64,000 nt of DNA from Cyanobacteria bacterium OH_PDB_230. GTDB taxonomy: Bacteria; Cyanobacteriota; Vampirovibrionia; Gastranaerophilales; Gastranaerophilaceae. Every line of letters begins with the position of its first letter. The stretch's first letter is position 1. Below, one piece after another: positions 41,421-50,618 of this stretch. Position numbers and translations under genes: made by a program. The notes below the pieces were generated by a model. The model did not search any database, had not been told where the DNA came from, and worked only from the letters and a program-made list of their open reading frames with translations. The stretch spans positions 434,001 through 498,000 of the forward strand of contig JAEZSO010000002.1 in assembly GCA_023421795.1 (NCBI GenBank), in the 5' to 3' direction.

Positions 41421-42355
41421 AAAAATTATCATCTCTGAAAAAAAATGATACAAGCCTTAGAGTTTTGGAAGTTCTTAAAATGCTCATAAAAGAGCCGGTT
41501 TCTGATGAAGAATTGATAAAAAAAATAGAAAATATGCAAAATATTGAGAATATTTATACCAAAGAAACACTTTCCAAATATTTCAATACCCTTGGTATGG
41601 TGGGTCTTTCTATAGAAAAAAATAAAGAAACCGGCAAATATTCTTTGAAAAATTTTCCTGTAGAAATAAGCATGAGCGAAAAAGAGTTAAAGCTTCTGTG
41701 TTTGCTTGACGGCTATGTAAAAAGCCTTTATCAAAGAAAGCTGGAGGTTCCTTTTTGCAGTCTTAAAAGAAATTTGGAAAACAGTTTTTCAATGGAGACG
41801 TTGAATCTTTATAAGTCGGTGAAATCCGCAACGAAGATGAAATCCGAGATTAACTTTTTGTGTAATGAATCAGTGATAAGACGTTTAGAGAAATATTGTG
41901 TTGATGCCCAAAAGCTTAAAATAGGTTATTTGAGTAAAACGAACAAGTCTACTGAAATCTATACCGTTGAGCCTAAATCTATTCTGTATGAAGTTGATAA
42001 AGTCTACCTGCTTGTTTATAACCCTAAACTTGCAAGAAACCAAAAGCTGCTCTTGCAGAACATTATACATGTGTCTCAGCTTCCTCAAAAAGTAAATTTT
42101 GTTTCTAATCCTAATACGGTAGTTTTTGAGTTAAAAGGCCGTTTGGCAAGCTCTTATAGGCTTAAAGACGGAGAAAAAATCATAAATTACACTAAAAATA
42201 ATATTGTTGTATCAAATTCTTCTGAAGACAAGATGATATTGTTTAGCAGGTTGTTGAAATATGGCGAAAGTTGTAAAATATTACAACCTACACAAACAAA
42301 AAAAGAATTTTTGGAATTTGTAGATAAAGTTCTAGAAAATTTATGCAGGAGTTAA
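41417..42355 (+). CDS. WYL-domain transcriptional regulator, second of a pair
   Basis: 312 residues. N-terminal winged-helix-like part (RVLEVLKMLIKEPVSDEELI ... YFNTLGMVGLSIEKN) and a WYL-type domain (LKIGYLSKTNKSTEIYTVEP, SILYEVDKVYLLVYNPKL). It is a diverged paralogue of the preceding gene, sharing the same layout and ATGA overlap, so the two probably form a heterodimer. Downstream, the DUF4127 gene follows by 5 nt and is the likely operon partner. Confidence 0.82.
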   Translation: MKKLSSLKKNDTSLRVLEVLKMLIKEPVSDEELIKKIENMQNIENIYTKETLSKYFNTLGMVGLSIEKNKETGKYSLKNFPVEISMSEKELKLLCLLDGYVKSLYQRKLEVPFCSLKRNLENSFSMETLNLYKSVKSATKMKSEINFLCNESVIRRLEKYCVDAQKLKIGYLSKTNKSTEIYTVEPKSILYEVDKVYLLVYNPKLARNQKLLLQNIIHVSQLPQKVNFVSNPNTVVFELKGRLASSYRLKDGEKIINYTKNNIVVSNSSEDKMILFSRLLKYGESCKILQPTQTKKEFLEFVDKVLENLCRS

Positions 42356-42360
42356 TCCTA

Positions 42361-43773
42361 ATGAAAAGAATTGCATTGATACCAATAGATAACAGACCCG
42401 TGTGTTATACGCTTCCTATGCAGATAGCGGCCGTTAACCCTGAAGTGGAGCTTTTGCTTCCTGAGAGAAAGTATCTAGGCGGTTTGATTGAGAAGGCAAA
42501 TATTGATGCAATATTAGACTGGCTTGAAAAAGTCAAAAATGTAGATGCCGTCATTCTCTCTCTTGATACCATAGCGTATGGCGGTTTGGTGTCTTCAAGA
42601 AGAGGAAAAGAAACTTATTCTGAAATAGTTTTGAGATTGCAAAGGCTTAAATCAATTCTTGAGAAAAAACACTGTAAAACCTATGCGTTTTCAAGTATTA
42701 TGAGGATTTCAAATAATAATATAAACGAAGAAGAAAAAGAATACTGGCAAGATTACGGAAAAAAAATATTTGAATATTCTTTTTTGCTTCATAAGGCCGA
42801 GATGACCTCTAATAATAAAGATAAAAAAAAGAGCGACCTGATTGCATCAGAAATCCCGGCTGATATTTTGAACGACTATCTTGAAACGAGAAAAAGAAAT
42901 TTTGAAATCAATAAGATATATGTAAGTTGGGCTAGAGAAGGGCTTTTTGACACTCTTGTTTTTTCAAAAGATGATTGCGCCCAGTTTGGTTTGAACGTAA
43001 AAGAATCTGAAGCCTTAAATGCAATCGCTGCGGATTTGAAAGATAAAGTTCTTGTTAAAACAGGTGCCGATGAGATTCCTTTGAGCCTTTTATCAAGGTC
43101 CATAGCATACGGTAAGGGCATAAGAATTGCCCCTGTTTTTACTCAGCCTAAGTATCTCGGGAAAATATCTAAATACGAGGATGTTCCTGTTTTAGAATCG
43201 GTGGTTTCTCAGATAACGCTTGCCGGGTGTGTTGTTTCTGATGCGCAAAATGCTGATTTAATATTATATATTAACAATTTCAAAACTCAACAGGGTGAAA
43301 TTGTTATGGGTATTTATGAAGAAGGGTATAAAGGCAATGTTATTGGATTTGATAAACCGTATTTTGTCGCTGATATTTTAAATGCGAATGGTGCCGACAA
43401 TGATTTCGTAGAAAATTTCCTTAAAAAAGGTTTTGATTTTGAAAAGTTTTATGGTTATGCGGCGTGGAATACAACGGGGAATACTTTAGGAAGCGTAATT
43501 TGTGCGGCTCTTATGAGAGAACTTTCCGTCAATACTGATTTAGATGCTTTCAAGCGTCTTCAAATGACAAGGTTTCTTGATGACTGGGCTTATCAGGCCA
43601 ATGTAAGGCAGGAAGTCAAAAAGATTTCTGATGTTCCAAACGAAAGGCTTGTCAAATCTGCGATGAAACAATATGAAATGCTACTGGATCAAAAGATGCT
43701 TACAAGTTTTTATGATATAAAATACAAATTTCCCTGGGACAGGTTCTTTGAGATAGAAGTTTTCCTCGATTAG
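42361..43773 (+). CDS. DUF4127 family protein
   Basis: 470 residues. Recognised by the N-terminal IALIPIDNRPVCYTLPMQIA (about 4-23), LLPERKYLGG, SLDTIAYGGLVSSRRG, the middle VKTGADEIPLSLLSRSIAYG and YGYAAWNTTGNTLGSVICAAL. No enzymatic function is established for the family; the fold is suggestive of a cytosolic alpha/beta enzyme. Start at ATG 42361 with AGGAG 10 nt before it; an ATG at 42343 overlaps the previous gene. Third gene of the WYL operon. Confidence 0.85.
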   Translation: MKRIALIPIDNRPVCYTLPMQIAAVNPEVELLLPERKYLGGLIEKANIDAILDWLEKVKNVDAVILSLDTIAYGGLVSSRRGKETYSEIVLRLQRLKSILEKKHCKTYAFSSIMRISNNNINEEEKEYWQDYGKKIFEYSFLLHKAEMTSNNKDKKKSDLIASEIPADILNDYLETRKRNFEINKIYVSWAREGLFDTLVFSKDDCAQFGLNVKESEALNAIAADLKDKVLVKTGADEIPLSLLSRSIAYGKGIRIAPVFTQPKYLGKISKYEDVPVLESVVSQITLAGCVVSDAQNADLILYINNFKTQQGEIVMGIYEEGYKGNVIGFDKPYFVADILNANGADNDFVENFLKKGFDFEKFYGYAAWNTTGNTLGSVICAALMRELSVNTDLDAFKRLQMTRFLDDWAYQANVRQEVKKISDVPNERLVKSAMKQYEMLLDQKMLTSFYDIKYKFPWDRFFEIEVFLD

Positions 43774-43791
43774 TTTTATTATTTAAAGGGC

Positions 43792-43825
43792 TTGACTGTA
43801 GAAATCGATTGAGATAGATTATAAT
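43792..43825 (+). promoter_or_regulatory. Promoter of tRNA-Leu
   Basis: TTGACT (43792-43797), 17-nt spacer, TAGATT (43815-43820), overlapped by a TATAAT (43820-43825). The predicted start is about 35 nt upstream of the tRNA. Confidence 0.6.
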
Positions 43826-43861
43826 AACAAAGTGATAGTGCACGCCACACTATAAAGACAT

Positions 43862-43946
43862 GGGCGAGTGGCGAAATTGGTAGACGCACTAGACTTAGGA
43901 TCTAGCGCAGCAATGTGTGAGAGTTCGAGTCTCTCCTCGCCCACCA
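43862..43946 (+). tRNA. tRNA-Leu (anticodon UAG)
   Basis: 85 nt. Acceptor stem GGGCGAG / CTCGCCC with encoded 3' ACCA; D-arm with TGGCGAAATTGGTAGACGCA; anticodon stem CTAGA / TCTAG with loop CTTAGGA (anticodon TAG at 43896-43898); long class II variable arm; T-arm with GAGAGTTCGAGTCTCTC. All features of leucine tRNA are present, and it reads CUN codons. Confidence 0.96.
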
Positions 43947-43947
43947 T

Positions 43948-43983
43948 AAAAAGTCAGATGACATTTGTTATCTGGCTTTTTAT
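43948..43983 (+). terminator. Terminator of tRNA-Leu
   Basis: 16-bp hairpin AAAAAGTCAGATGACA / TGTTATCTGGCTTTTT (two wobble pairs) with T run, directly behind the tRNA. Confidence 0.85.
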
Positions 43984-44203
43984 TTTGCAATGTTTTGGAC
44001 GAGAACTCCACAAAACGAGGTTTTATTTGAGTTGAAGATGAATAATGGTGGTATGCTTGCTAGCTCTTTGCTTCAGATCTTAATTTATGAGAATATTATT
44101 TGTAAATAATGATTAAGGTAAAATAGTTTAACTGGTTATTATTTTTTTGTTTAAACTTAAATATATTATCTAATCTCAATTTTACAAATAACAAGGTTTT
44201 TTT

Positions 44204-45313
44204 GTGATACAAAATCTGCAAGTGATTAATAATTCCAATTATTCAAGTAAAAATAGATATCCTGTGTGTTTTGGAATGAATCCCAGAAGTAATTATTCCG
44301 TTTGTGATGAAAACCACAAAGATATACGTAATGCCAAACTTCATACAACACAAGCTTTGCTCCTTACACTTGCTATTTTGGCTTCTCAAAATGCTTTGTT
44401 GACAAACAATCCCAATCAGAATATATCCTCAAAAATGGAGTATTTTGCAGAAGCAAATTCAGAGATAAATGATAATTTTATAGACACGTACGAAGTTTCG
44501 TTTAACTCACCCAAGATTTATTTTGACAAACAGCAATTCAACGTGGTAGCCCATAGAGGATATACGGCAACAGCCCCTGAGAATACTCTTCCTGCATACA
44601 TAGAAGCTGCAAAAATGGGTTATAGTAAAGTTGAAGCCGATATCGCTTGGACAAAGGACTCAATGCCTGTCTTGCTCCACGATGAAACCATTAATAGAAC
44701 AGCTAGATATAACAATGGATTCAAGCCAATCTTCTCAAAAAAATGTTCCGATTTAACATATGATGAATTATTAAAGTATGATTTTGGAAGCTGGAAAGGC
44801 TACGAATATGAAGGAACAAAGATTCCGACATTGTCAAATTTCCTCGATTGCTGCAAAAAATTAAACTTACAGCCATATATTGAACTCAAACAAACATCTA
44901 ACTTTGATGCAAAAAAGGCCCAAATACTTGTAGATAGCGTCAAAAAGGCCGGCATGGAAGATTCTGTTACTTGGATAAGTTTCAATGCCGATTATTTGAA
45001 ATTAATCAGCGAAGAAATGCCAAATTCTAGATTAGGATATTTAAGCAAAGATTTCTCTTCTGAAAAAACAATTAAGATTTTGAAAAACCTAAAAACAGAA
45101 TCAAACGATGTGTTTTTAGACATTAAGGCAAAAGCGGTCAGCGATGAAATGAAAAGCGTGTTGGCAGCTGCAGGGTTTTCTTTTGAAGCTTGGGCTGTGG
45201 ATAATGCAGAAGATCTAATTGAACTGCTTATGATAAATTGTAGCGGCATAACAACAGACTTATTGACCAACAACCATCTGCAAGAGATATTCTCAGATAT
45301 GGATGATAATTAA
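44204..45313 (+). CDS. Glycerophosphodiester phosphodiesterase-family protein with N-terminal F-G tag and hydrophobic segment
   Basis: 369 residues. The N-terminus is a polar tail ending PVCFGMNPRS (20-29), the F-G motif. A hydrophobic stretch (about 49-64, TQALLLTLAILASQNA) may be a membrane anchor. The GDPD catalytic domain follows (about 112-360) with HRG (H117-R118), ENT (E127), E144/D146 and H159-D160, all catalytic residues intact. GDPDs hydrolyse glycerophosphodiesters such as those released from phospholipids. Start GTG with AAGG 7 nt upstream. Monocistronic. The F-G tail is unusual for the family. Confidence 0.85.
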   Translation: MIQNLQVINNSNYSSKNRYPVCFGMNPRSNYSVCDENHKDIRNAKLHTTQALLLTLAILASQNALLTNNPNQNISSKMEYFAEANSEINDNFIDTYEVSFNSPKIYFDKQQFNVVAHRGYTATAPENTLPAYIEAAKMGYSKVEADIAWTKDSMPVLLHDETINRTARYNNGFKPIFSKKCSDLTYDELLKYDFGSWKGYEYEGTKIPTLSNFLDCCKKLNLQPYIELKQTSNFDAKKAQILVDSVKKAGMEDSVTWISFNADYLKLISEEMPNSRLGYLSKDFSSEKTIKILKNLKTESNDVFLDIKAKAVSDEMKSVLAAAGFSFEAWAVDNAEDLIELLMINCSGITTDLLTNNHLQEIFSDMDDN

Positions 45314-45394
45314 TCTTAAAAGGTTTTGTATTCCCTTATAGTTCTGACGAAAACAGCCCTTTTGAGAGGAGTGTTTTGATGCCGGATTTCGTGT

Positions 45395-46843
45395 CTAAAC
45401 CCTGCTGTAAATATCCTCAAACCTTATAATATCTTCTTCAGAAAGGTAATCCCCTCTTTGGACTTCGATTATTTCAAGGTCTTTATTCGTTAAATTTTGA
45501 AGAGAATGTTTTATTTTAACAGGAATATCAATGCTTTCCCCCGGGTATAGGGTGAATCTTTCATCATCTTTTATGACGGTTGCTTTTCCTGTTAAAACAA
45601 CCCAGTGCTCGGCTCTATGATTATGCATTTGTACACTTAACTTTTGATTCGGGTTGACGTGTATGCATTTTGTAAGATAACCTTCTCCTTTTTGAAGGAC
45701 GGTGTAGTGCCCCCAAGGCCTATATACAGTCGGATGAGTGCTGTAGGTGGCGTCGTTTTTTTCTTTCAAAATGTCGAAGATTTTTTTTACATCCTGGCTT
45801 TTATTTTTGTCGCAGATAAGAGTGGCGTCTTCTGTTTGTATTACGGCAATATTGTCCAAGCCGACTGCTGCTATAACTTTGTTGTCGCCATATATTATTG
45901 AATTTTTGCTGTTTTCATTTATAACATTTCCCTGGATATAATTGTTGTCAGCGTCTTTTAAAGATACCTCATGGATTGCTTCCCATGAGCCTAAGTCATT
46001 CCATCCGCAATCAAAAGGAAGCAGGGCTATTTTTTTAGAATGTTCCATAATACAATAATCTACCGAAGTGCTTTTTATTTTTTCGTAATCTTTAGAATCA
46101 ACCGTAGAGCCTTTTTGATTCATTTCTGATTTTGACAGTATCTCTGTTATCTCGGGGCAGTACAATTTAAATTCCCTTAAAATTGTCGATGCTTTAAACA
46201 TAAACATTCCAGCGTTCCAAAAATACTTGCCGGATTCACAATATTTTATTGCGGTCTTTAAATCAGGTTTTTCTTTGAATTCTGAGACTTTTGAGGCGTT
46301 TTCTTCGATTGCTGAGATTTTTTTGTTTGCACTTGTCTTTATATATCCATAACCGGTATCGGGCTTTGTCGGGATGATTCCGAACGTTACGATATAGCCT
46401 TCTTCAGCTATTTTGATTCCTTTTTTAAATATTTCGTTTGATTTGTCAGTGTCCCTGATTAAGTGATCAGAGGGCGCAACAAGAATTATAGGGTCAATTG
46501 ACTTATCTTCCAATTGGTTAAGTATGTAAAAGACGCTCAAAGCAATTGCAGGTGCCGTGTTTCTTCCGACAGGCTCATTTATTATCTTGTAATCTTCATT
46601 GGATTTAAGTTTTTTCTTTAAATCGTTTAGTTGAAGTTTAACATCAGATGAATGCTTGAGGTTGGTTACAGTTATTATGTTTTGGCAGCTGATAAATTTT
46701 GATAGCCTTAAAAAAGTTGATTGCAGAAGGGTATTTTTTTGATTTAGTTTTAAAAGTTGTTTTGGGTACATTTCCCTGCTTAAAGGCCAAAGCCTGCTTC
46801 CGTTTCCTCCTGCCAAAATTACGCCGTAAATATTCTTATTCAT
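45395..46843 (-). CDS. manC: Mannose-1-phosphate guanylyltransferase / mannose-6-phosphate isomerase
   Basis: 482 residues. N-terminal nucleotidyltransferase with LAGGNGSRLWPLSREMYPKQ (11-30), FVEKPD-like FKEKPD and WNAGMFMFKASTIL; C-terminal type II phosphomannose isomerase cupin (about 375-480) with YRPWGHYTVLQKG, HNHRAEHWVVLTGKA and HSLQNLTNKDLEIIEVQ. It converts fructose-6-P/mannose-6-P and Man-1-P + GTP to GDP-mannose. It is divergent from the GT4-GH130-GH130-GT4 cluster, so GDP-mannose is the expected donor of that cluster. A possible TTGACT -35 lies upstream. Confidence 0.92.
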   Translation of the reverse strand: MNKNIYGVILAGGNGSRLWPLSREMYPKQLLKLNQKNTLLQSTFLRLSKFISCQNIITVTNLKHSSDVKLQLNDLKKKLKSNEDYKIINEPVGRNTAPAIALSVFYILNQLEDKSIDPIILVAPSDHLIRDTDKSNEIFKKGIKIAEEGYIVTFGIIPTKPDTGYGYIKTSANKKISAIEENASKVSEFKEKPDLKTAIKYCESGKYFWNAGMFMFKASTILREFKLYCPEITEILSKSEMNQKGSTVDSKDYEKIKSTSVDYCIMEHSKKIALLPFDCGWNDLGSWEAIHEVSLKDADNNYIQGNVINENSKNSIIYGDNKVIAAVGLDNIAVIQTEDATLICDKNKSQDVKKIFDILKEKNDATYSTHPTVYRPWGHYTVLQKGEGYLTKCIHVNPNQKLSVQMHNHRAEHWVVLTGKATVIKDDERFTLYPGESIDIPVKIKHSLQNLTNKDLEIIEVQRGDYLSEEDIIRFEDIYSRV

Positions 46844-47160
46844 TAATTCTGGATACTCCTCTATGACTTCCCAATATATAAAGTCAATAATAAAAATTAA
46901 GAATATAAAATTAATCAGCCAGAATATAATTAATAGCCAGTTGAACTAGTTAACTTTTTAAGAGCCGATGATTTAGGGATAACAAAGTTTTTGCCCAGTC
47001 AGGCTATTTTTAATATTAACAACAAATACTAAAAGAATATATGCTAACATACAAACTATAAATTTAATTTTTATTGACTATTAGTACCTGTAATCTTCTG
47101 CCGCGTTTAAAAAGCGTGATTTTCGCAAAGTTTGAATTAAAAATAAAGGAAAAGCCGAAT
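46844..47160. promoter_or_regulatory. Divergent regulatory region of manC and the GT4-GH130 operon (317 nt)
   Basis: Both directions carry TTATTGACT elements (plus-strand TTGACT at 47074-47079; minus-strand TTGACT near 46892-46897), possible -35 boxes, but no -10 with proper spacing is evident. No coding or RNA gene is recognised. The shared intergenic region suggests coordinated control of GDP-mannose supply and use. Confidence 0.4.
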
Positions 47161-48183
47161 ATGAAAATAGCCTTGCTATCTCCTATTGCCTGGAGAACGC
47201 CTCCCAGACATTATGGCCCTTGGGAAAATGTTGCTTCATTGCTTTGTGAAGGGTTGGTGAAAAAAGGCGTGGATGTTACGTTGTTTGCTACCCAGGATTC
47301 AATAACTGATGCCAGGTTATGTTCTATCTGTAAATGCGGTTATGAAGAAGATCCCAATGTCGAGCCAAAAGTTTGGGAATGTCTTCATATTTCTGAGCTT
47401 TTTGAAAAAGCAGATGAATTCGATTTGATACATAACAATTATGATTTTTTGCCGCTTACATACAGCAGGCTTGTAAAAACCCCTGTTCTGACTACAATCC
47501 ACGGGTTTTCTTCCCCTTCGATTCTACCGGTATATGAAAAATATAATAAGAACACTTACTACGTTTCTATCAGCAATTCTGACAGATCAGACAAGCTTGA
47601 TTATGAAGCCACGATTTGCCATGGGCTTAATCTTGAGCAATTTACTTTTCAAAAAGAAATCGGCGATTATTTAATATTTTTTGGCAGAATGCATCCCGAT
47701 AAAGGCGCAAAAGAAGCTATCGAAATAGCTAAAGCTTTCGGAATGAAATTGATAATGGCAGGAATCGTCCAAGATGAAGATTATTTCAACCAAGAAGTTG
47801 CGCCTCATTTTGGAGAAGATATCGTCTATGTTGGCAGTGTAGGCCCGGAGCAAAGAGACAAATTATTAGGCGGAGCTTATACTTTGTTACATCCAATCTT
47901 TTTTGAGGAACCATTTGGATTATCCGTCGTCGAATCTATGGCATGCGGTACACCAGTGGTCGCATTTAATAAAGGAAGTATGCCGGAATTGATTGAGTCA
48001 GGGAAAAATGGGTTTATTGTTTCAAATGTTGAAGAGGCTGTCATTTCGCTTGGAAAAATTCCGAAAATAGATAGACAATATTGTCGAGCTGTAGTGGAAG
48101 AAAAATTCAGTGTCGAAAAGATGGTAGACAATTACATCCACGTATACGAAAAAGTTATTGAAAAGCATAAATCAAAAAATTAG
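47161..48183 (+). CDS. Glycosyltransferase family 4 (probable mannosyltransferase)
   Basis: 340 residues. GT-B fold: N-terminal PIAWRTPPRHYGPWENVASLLCEGL (binding loop), TTIHGFSSPS, and the C-terminal YLIFFGRMHPDKGAKEAIEIAKAF and donor-site FFEEPFGLSVVESMACGTPVVAFNKGSMPEL. Substrate not determinable; manC and GH130 neighbours suggest a mannosyl donor. Start at ATG 47161 after AAAGGA; an in-frame extension to 47074 has no ribosome site. First gene of the plus-strand mannose operon (12 nt before the GH130-like gene). Confidence 0.87.
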   Translation: MKIALLSPIAWRTPPRHYGPWENVASLLCEGLVKKGVDVTLFATQDSITDARLCSICKCGYEEDPNVEPKVWECLHISELFEKADEFDLIHNNYDFLPLTYSRLVKTPVLTTIHGFSSPSILPVYEKYNKNTYYVSISNSDRSDKLDYEATICHGLNLEQFTFQKEIGDYLIFFGRMHPDKGAKEAIEIAKAFGMKLIMAGIVQDEDYFNQEVAPHFGEDIVYVGSVGPEQRDKLLGGAYTLLHPIFFEEPFGLSVVESMACGTPVVAFNKGSMPELIESGKNGFIVSNVEEAVISLGKIPKIDRQYCRAVVEEKFSVEKMVDNYIHVYEKVIEKHKSKN

Positions 48184-48195
48184 GAGAACACATTA

Positions 48196-49131
48196 TTGAA
48201 AAAGCAGATAGTAACAAGATACGAGAAAAACCCGATTCTCGCAAAAGCTGATGTGCCTTACCAGGTTGCAACGGTTCATAATGCCGGCGTTGTTAAATAT
48301 GACGGCAAATATATAATGTTATTTCGATCGCATTTGCACAACGGCCGTTCTATAATAGGAATAGCTGAAAGTCAGGATGGATATAGTTTTAGCGTAAGAC
48401 CTGAGCCTTTTTTAACACCATCTTCTGATTCTGCTTTTGGAGAGTATGAAGAATATGGGGTAGAAGATGTTCGTATCTGTCAAATCGATGATGAATTTCT
48501 CCTTACCTATAGCGCATACTCCAGGCATGGCGTCCGCATCGGCCTTGCTAGAACCAAAGACTTCGTAAATGTTGAAAGAATTTCTCTGATTACTCAGTCT
48601 GACCTGAGAAATGTGGTTATTTTCCCTGAGAAAATCAATGGGCTCTACGTAAGATTGGATAGGCCCCATTCAGAGATTTCTAAGTGGTCAATCTGGATAT
48701 CTTATTCTCCTGATTTGATTCATTGGGGAAACTCAAAAGTAATAATAAAACCTGAAACTTATCATTGGGATGAAATGAAAATAGGACCCGGAGCCACCCC
48801 TATTAAAACAGATAGAGGCTGGCTAAATATTTATCATGGGGTTTTTGAAACGATGTCAGGTGTCGTTTATCGTTTAGGTGTTGCTCTGCATGATTTAGAA
48901 GATCCTTCAAAAATCATAGGAGTTTCTGATCAATGGATTCTTCAACCTGAAGATCCTTGGGAGATAACAGGTTATGTTCCTAATGTTGTGTTCACCTGCG
49001 GTGCTGTTCCTGAGGAGGACGGAAGTGTCAAAATCTATTGGGGCGGTGCTGATAGTGTTATGTGTGTCGGAATTGCAAATATAAGTGAATTAGTAGATAT
49101 GTGCATTGATAACCCGCGTAAAGCGTTATAA
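48196..49131 (+). CDS. GH130-family beta-mannoside phosphorylase-like protein (short form)
   Basis: 311 residues, five-bladed beta-propeller type. The catalytic-site motif EDVR is at 90-93 (VEDVRICQ), with the general-acid Asp91. Other GH130 blocks: NAGVVKYDGKYIMLFRSH (about 29-46), GPGATPIKTDRGWLNIYHG and GYVPNVVFTCGAV. GH130 enzymes phosphorolyse beta-mannosides such as beta-1,2- or beta-1,4-mannobiose to Man-1-P. Start TTG, AGGAGA 8 nt upstream. It is followed 17 nt later by a longer GH130-like gene; two members of different length side by side recall Thermoanaerobacter beta-1,2-mannoside phosphorylases. Confidence 0.88.
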   Translation: MKKQIVTRYEKNPILAKADVPYQVATVHNAGVVKYDGKYIMLFRSHLHNGRSIIGIAESQDGYSFSVRPEPFLTPSSDSAFGEYEEYGVEDVRICQIDDEFLLTYSAYSRHGVRIGLARTKDFVNVERISLITQSDLRNVVIFPEKINGLYVRLDRPHSEISKWSIWISYSPDLIHWGNSKVIIKPETYHWDEMKIGPGATPIKTDRGWLNIYHGVFETMSGVVYRLGVALHDLEDPSKIIGVSDQWILQPEDPWEITGYVPNVVFTCGAVPEEDGSVKIYWGGADSVMCVGIANISELVDMCIDNPRKAL

Positions 49132-49148
49132 AAAGAGGGAGAGAGTGG

Positions 49149-50618
49149 ATGTTAAATATTAAAAGAGTTAATCAAAAATTTCAGCCTGATTGTTCGCGGG
49201 TCATAATAAAACCGCATATTCCGGTAGCGGAAGACCGTGTAAAAAATATCATAACAAGAGTTTTGAATCTTTCTGAAGAGACAGTGAGTCAGGTGTTAGA
49301 GAGAGTCAGCGTGAATTTTTCTGCCAGGCACAAAAATATTTGGGAGGCGTTTGAATCTAACTTCAATGAGGTAAAAAGATATATTCCTCAGGATGCTGAG
49401 ATGAGCCACAAGAGAAAAGCGCTTCTTGGAGCTTATTTTTCTTGTGAATATTCGGTTCAGGCTGCAGCGTTTTTTAATCCCTCAATAGTGGCGCATCCTG
49501 ATCAAAGCGGCCTGTCCGATGGGAGTTTGCGCTTTATTTTAAGTTTTCGTTCTGTAGGAGAGGGACATATTTCTTCTATTGAATTTAGAAGCGGTGTTGT
49601 AGATAAAGATTGTAATTTTGCTTTTGATGCCGTAAGCCCTTATGCTCAAAGAGCGACAGTAGTCAGCAACCCTGTTTATGACAAAGCAACCTTTTTTATG
49701 AAGCTCGCGGAAATGCAAAACCCTGAAAATATAATTTCAAAGCAAGTATATGAATTATTGCCTGATGAGTTTTTGCTTTCAGACTTGATGGCTGTTTTAG
49801 AAATGGTTATAGATCCAGACCATAAAGAAGTCGGGGAAAGCATGATGTGGCTTGCCAAATCCAATTACGAGCTTCAATTTAAGCATGATAATGAATTGTC
49901 AGAGAAAATTATTTTTCCTGCTTCTTCAAATGACAGTAATGGAATAGAAGATGCTAGGTTCGTAAGATTCGTGGATGACGACGGAAGTGTCACTTATTAT
50001 GCCACTTATACCGCTTATAACGGACATAATATTTTGCCTCAAATCATCGAAACCAAAGATTTTGTTACTTTCAAAATGATTACTTTAAACGGAGAATTCT
50101 CCAAGAATAAAGGAATGGCGCTTTTCCCTCGAAAAATTAACGGCAAATACATGATGATATCAAGAGTTGATGGAGAAAACTTGTACCTGATGTCATCAGA
50201 CAACCTGCATTTTTGGCAGAAGGCTGAATTGTTGAAAAAACCCGAAGACTCTTGGGAATTTGTCCAGATAGGTAATTGCGGTTCGCCGATCGAGACCGAG
50301 AAAGGGTGGATTTTGCTTACCCATGGCGTTGGCCCGATGAGAGAATATTCCATTGGCATTATACTGTTGGACATTGACAATCCCAATAAAATCATAGGTA
50401 ATATGGTTGAGCCATTGCTAATCTGTAGTCAAGAGGAAAGAGAAGGCTACGTGCCAAATGTTGTGTATACTTGTGGAGCCATCGTTCATAAGGATAACTT
50501 GATTATACCGTATGCAATGTCTGATACCTGCTCAGGGATAGCAACAACTTCGCTATCTGAGTTGTTCGATAAGATTATGAAAGAAGAGGCATCGGAAAGT
50601 TATGTTGAATCCACGTAA
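49149..50618 (+). CDS. GH130-family phosphorylase-like protein (long form with N-terminal domain)
   Basis: 489 residues. The propeller is in the C-terminal 280 residues and retains EDAR (E267-D268-R270; GIEDARFVRF), GSPIETEKGWILLTHGVGP and GYVPNVVYTCGA. The N-terminal 200 residues contain RVNQKFQPDCSRVIIKPHIP, AAAFFNPSIVAHPDQSG and helices (KNIITRVLNLSEETVSQVLE). By family, an oligomannan phosphorylase; the relationship to GT108 mannosyltransferase/phosphorylases is a possibility. GAGGGAGAG precedes the ATG; the stop overlaps the next gene by 17 nt. Confidence 0.85.
   Translation: MLNIKRVNQKFQPDCSRVIIKPHIPVAEDRVKNIITRVLNLSEETVSQVLERVSVNFSARHKNIWEAFESNFNEVKRYIPQDAEMSHKRKALLGAYFSCEYSVQAAAFFNPSIVAHPDQSGLSDGSLRFILSFRSVGEGHISSIEFRSGVVDKDCNFAFDAVSPYAQRATVVSNPVYDKATFFMKLAEMQNPENIISKQVYELLPDEFLLSDLMAVLEMVIDPDHKEVGESMMWLAKSNYELQFKHDNELSEKIIFPASSNDSNGIEDARFVRFVDDDGSVTYYATYTAYNGHNILPQIIETKDFVTFKMITLNGEFSKNKGMALFPRKINGKYMMISRVDGENLYLMSSDNLHFWQKAELLKKPEDSWEFVQIGNCGSPIETEKGWILLTHGVGPMREYSIGIILLDIDNPNKIIGNMVEPLLICSQEEREGYVPNVVYTCGAIVHKDNLIIPYAMSDTCSGIATTSLSELFDKIMKEEASESYVEST

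Noticed and set aside
47074..47079. TTGACT as a -35 box for the GT4-GH130 operon
   Set aside because: No -10-like hexamer lies 15-19 nt downstream; recorded only as a possibility in the intergenic entry.
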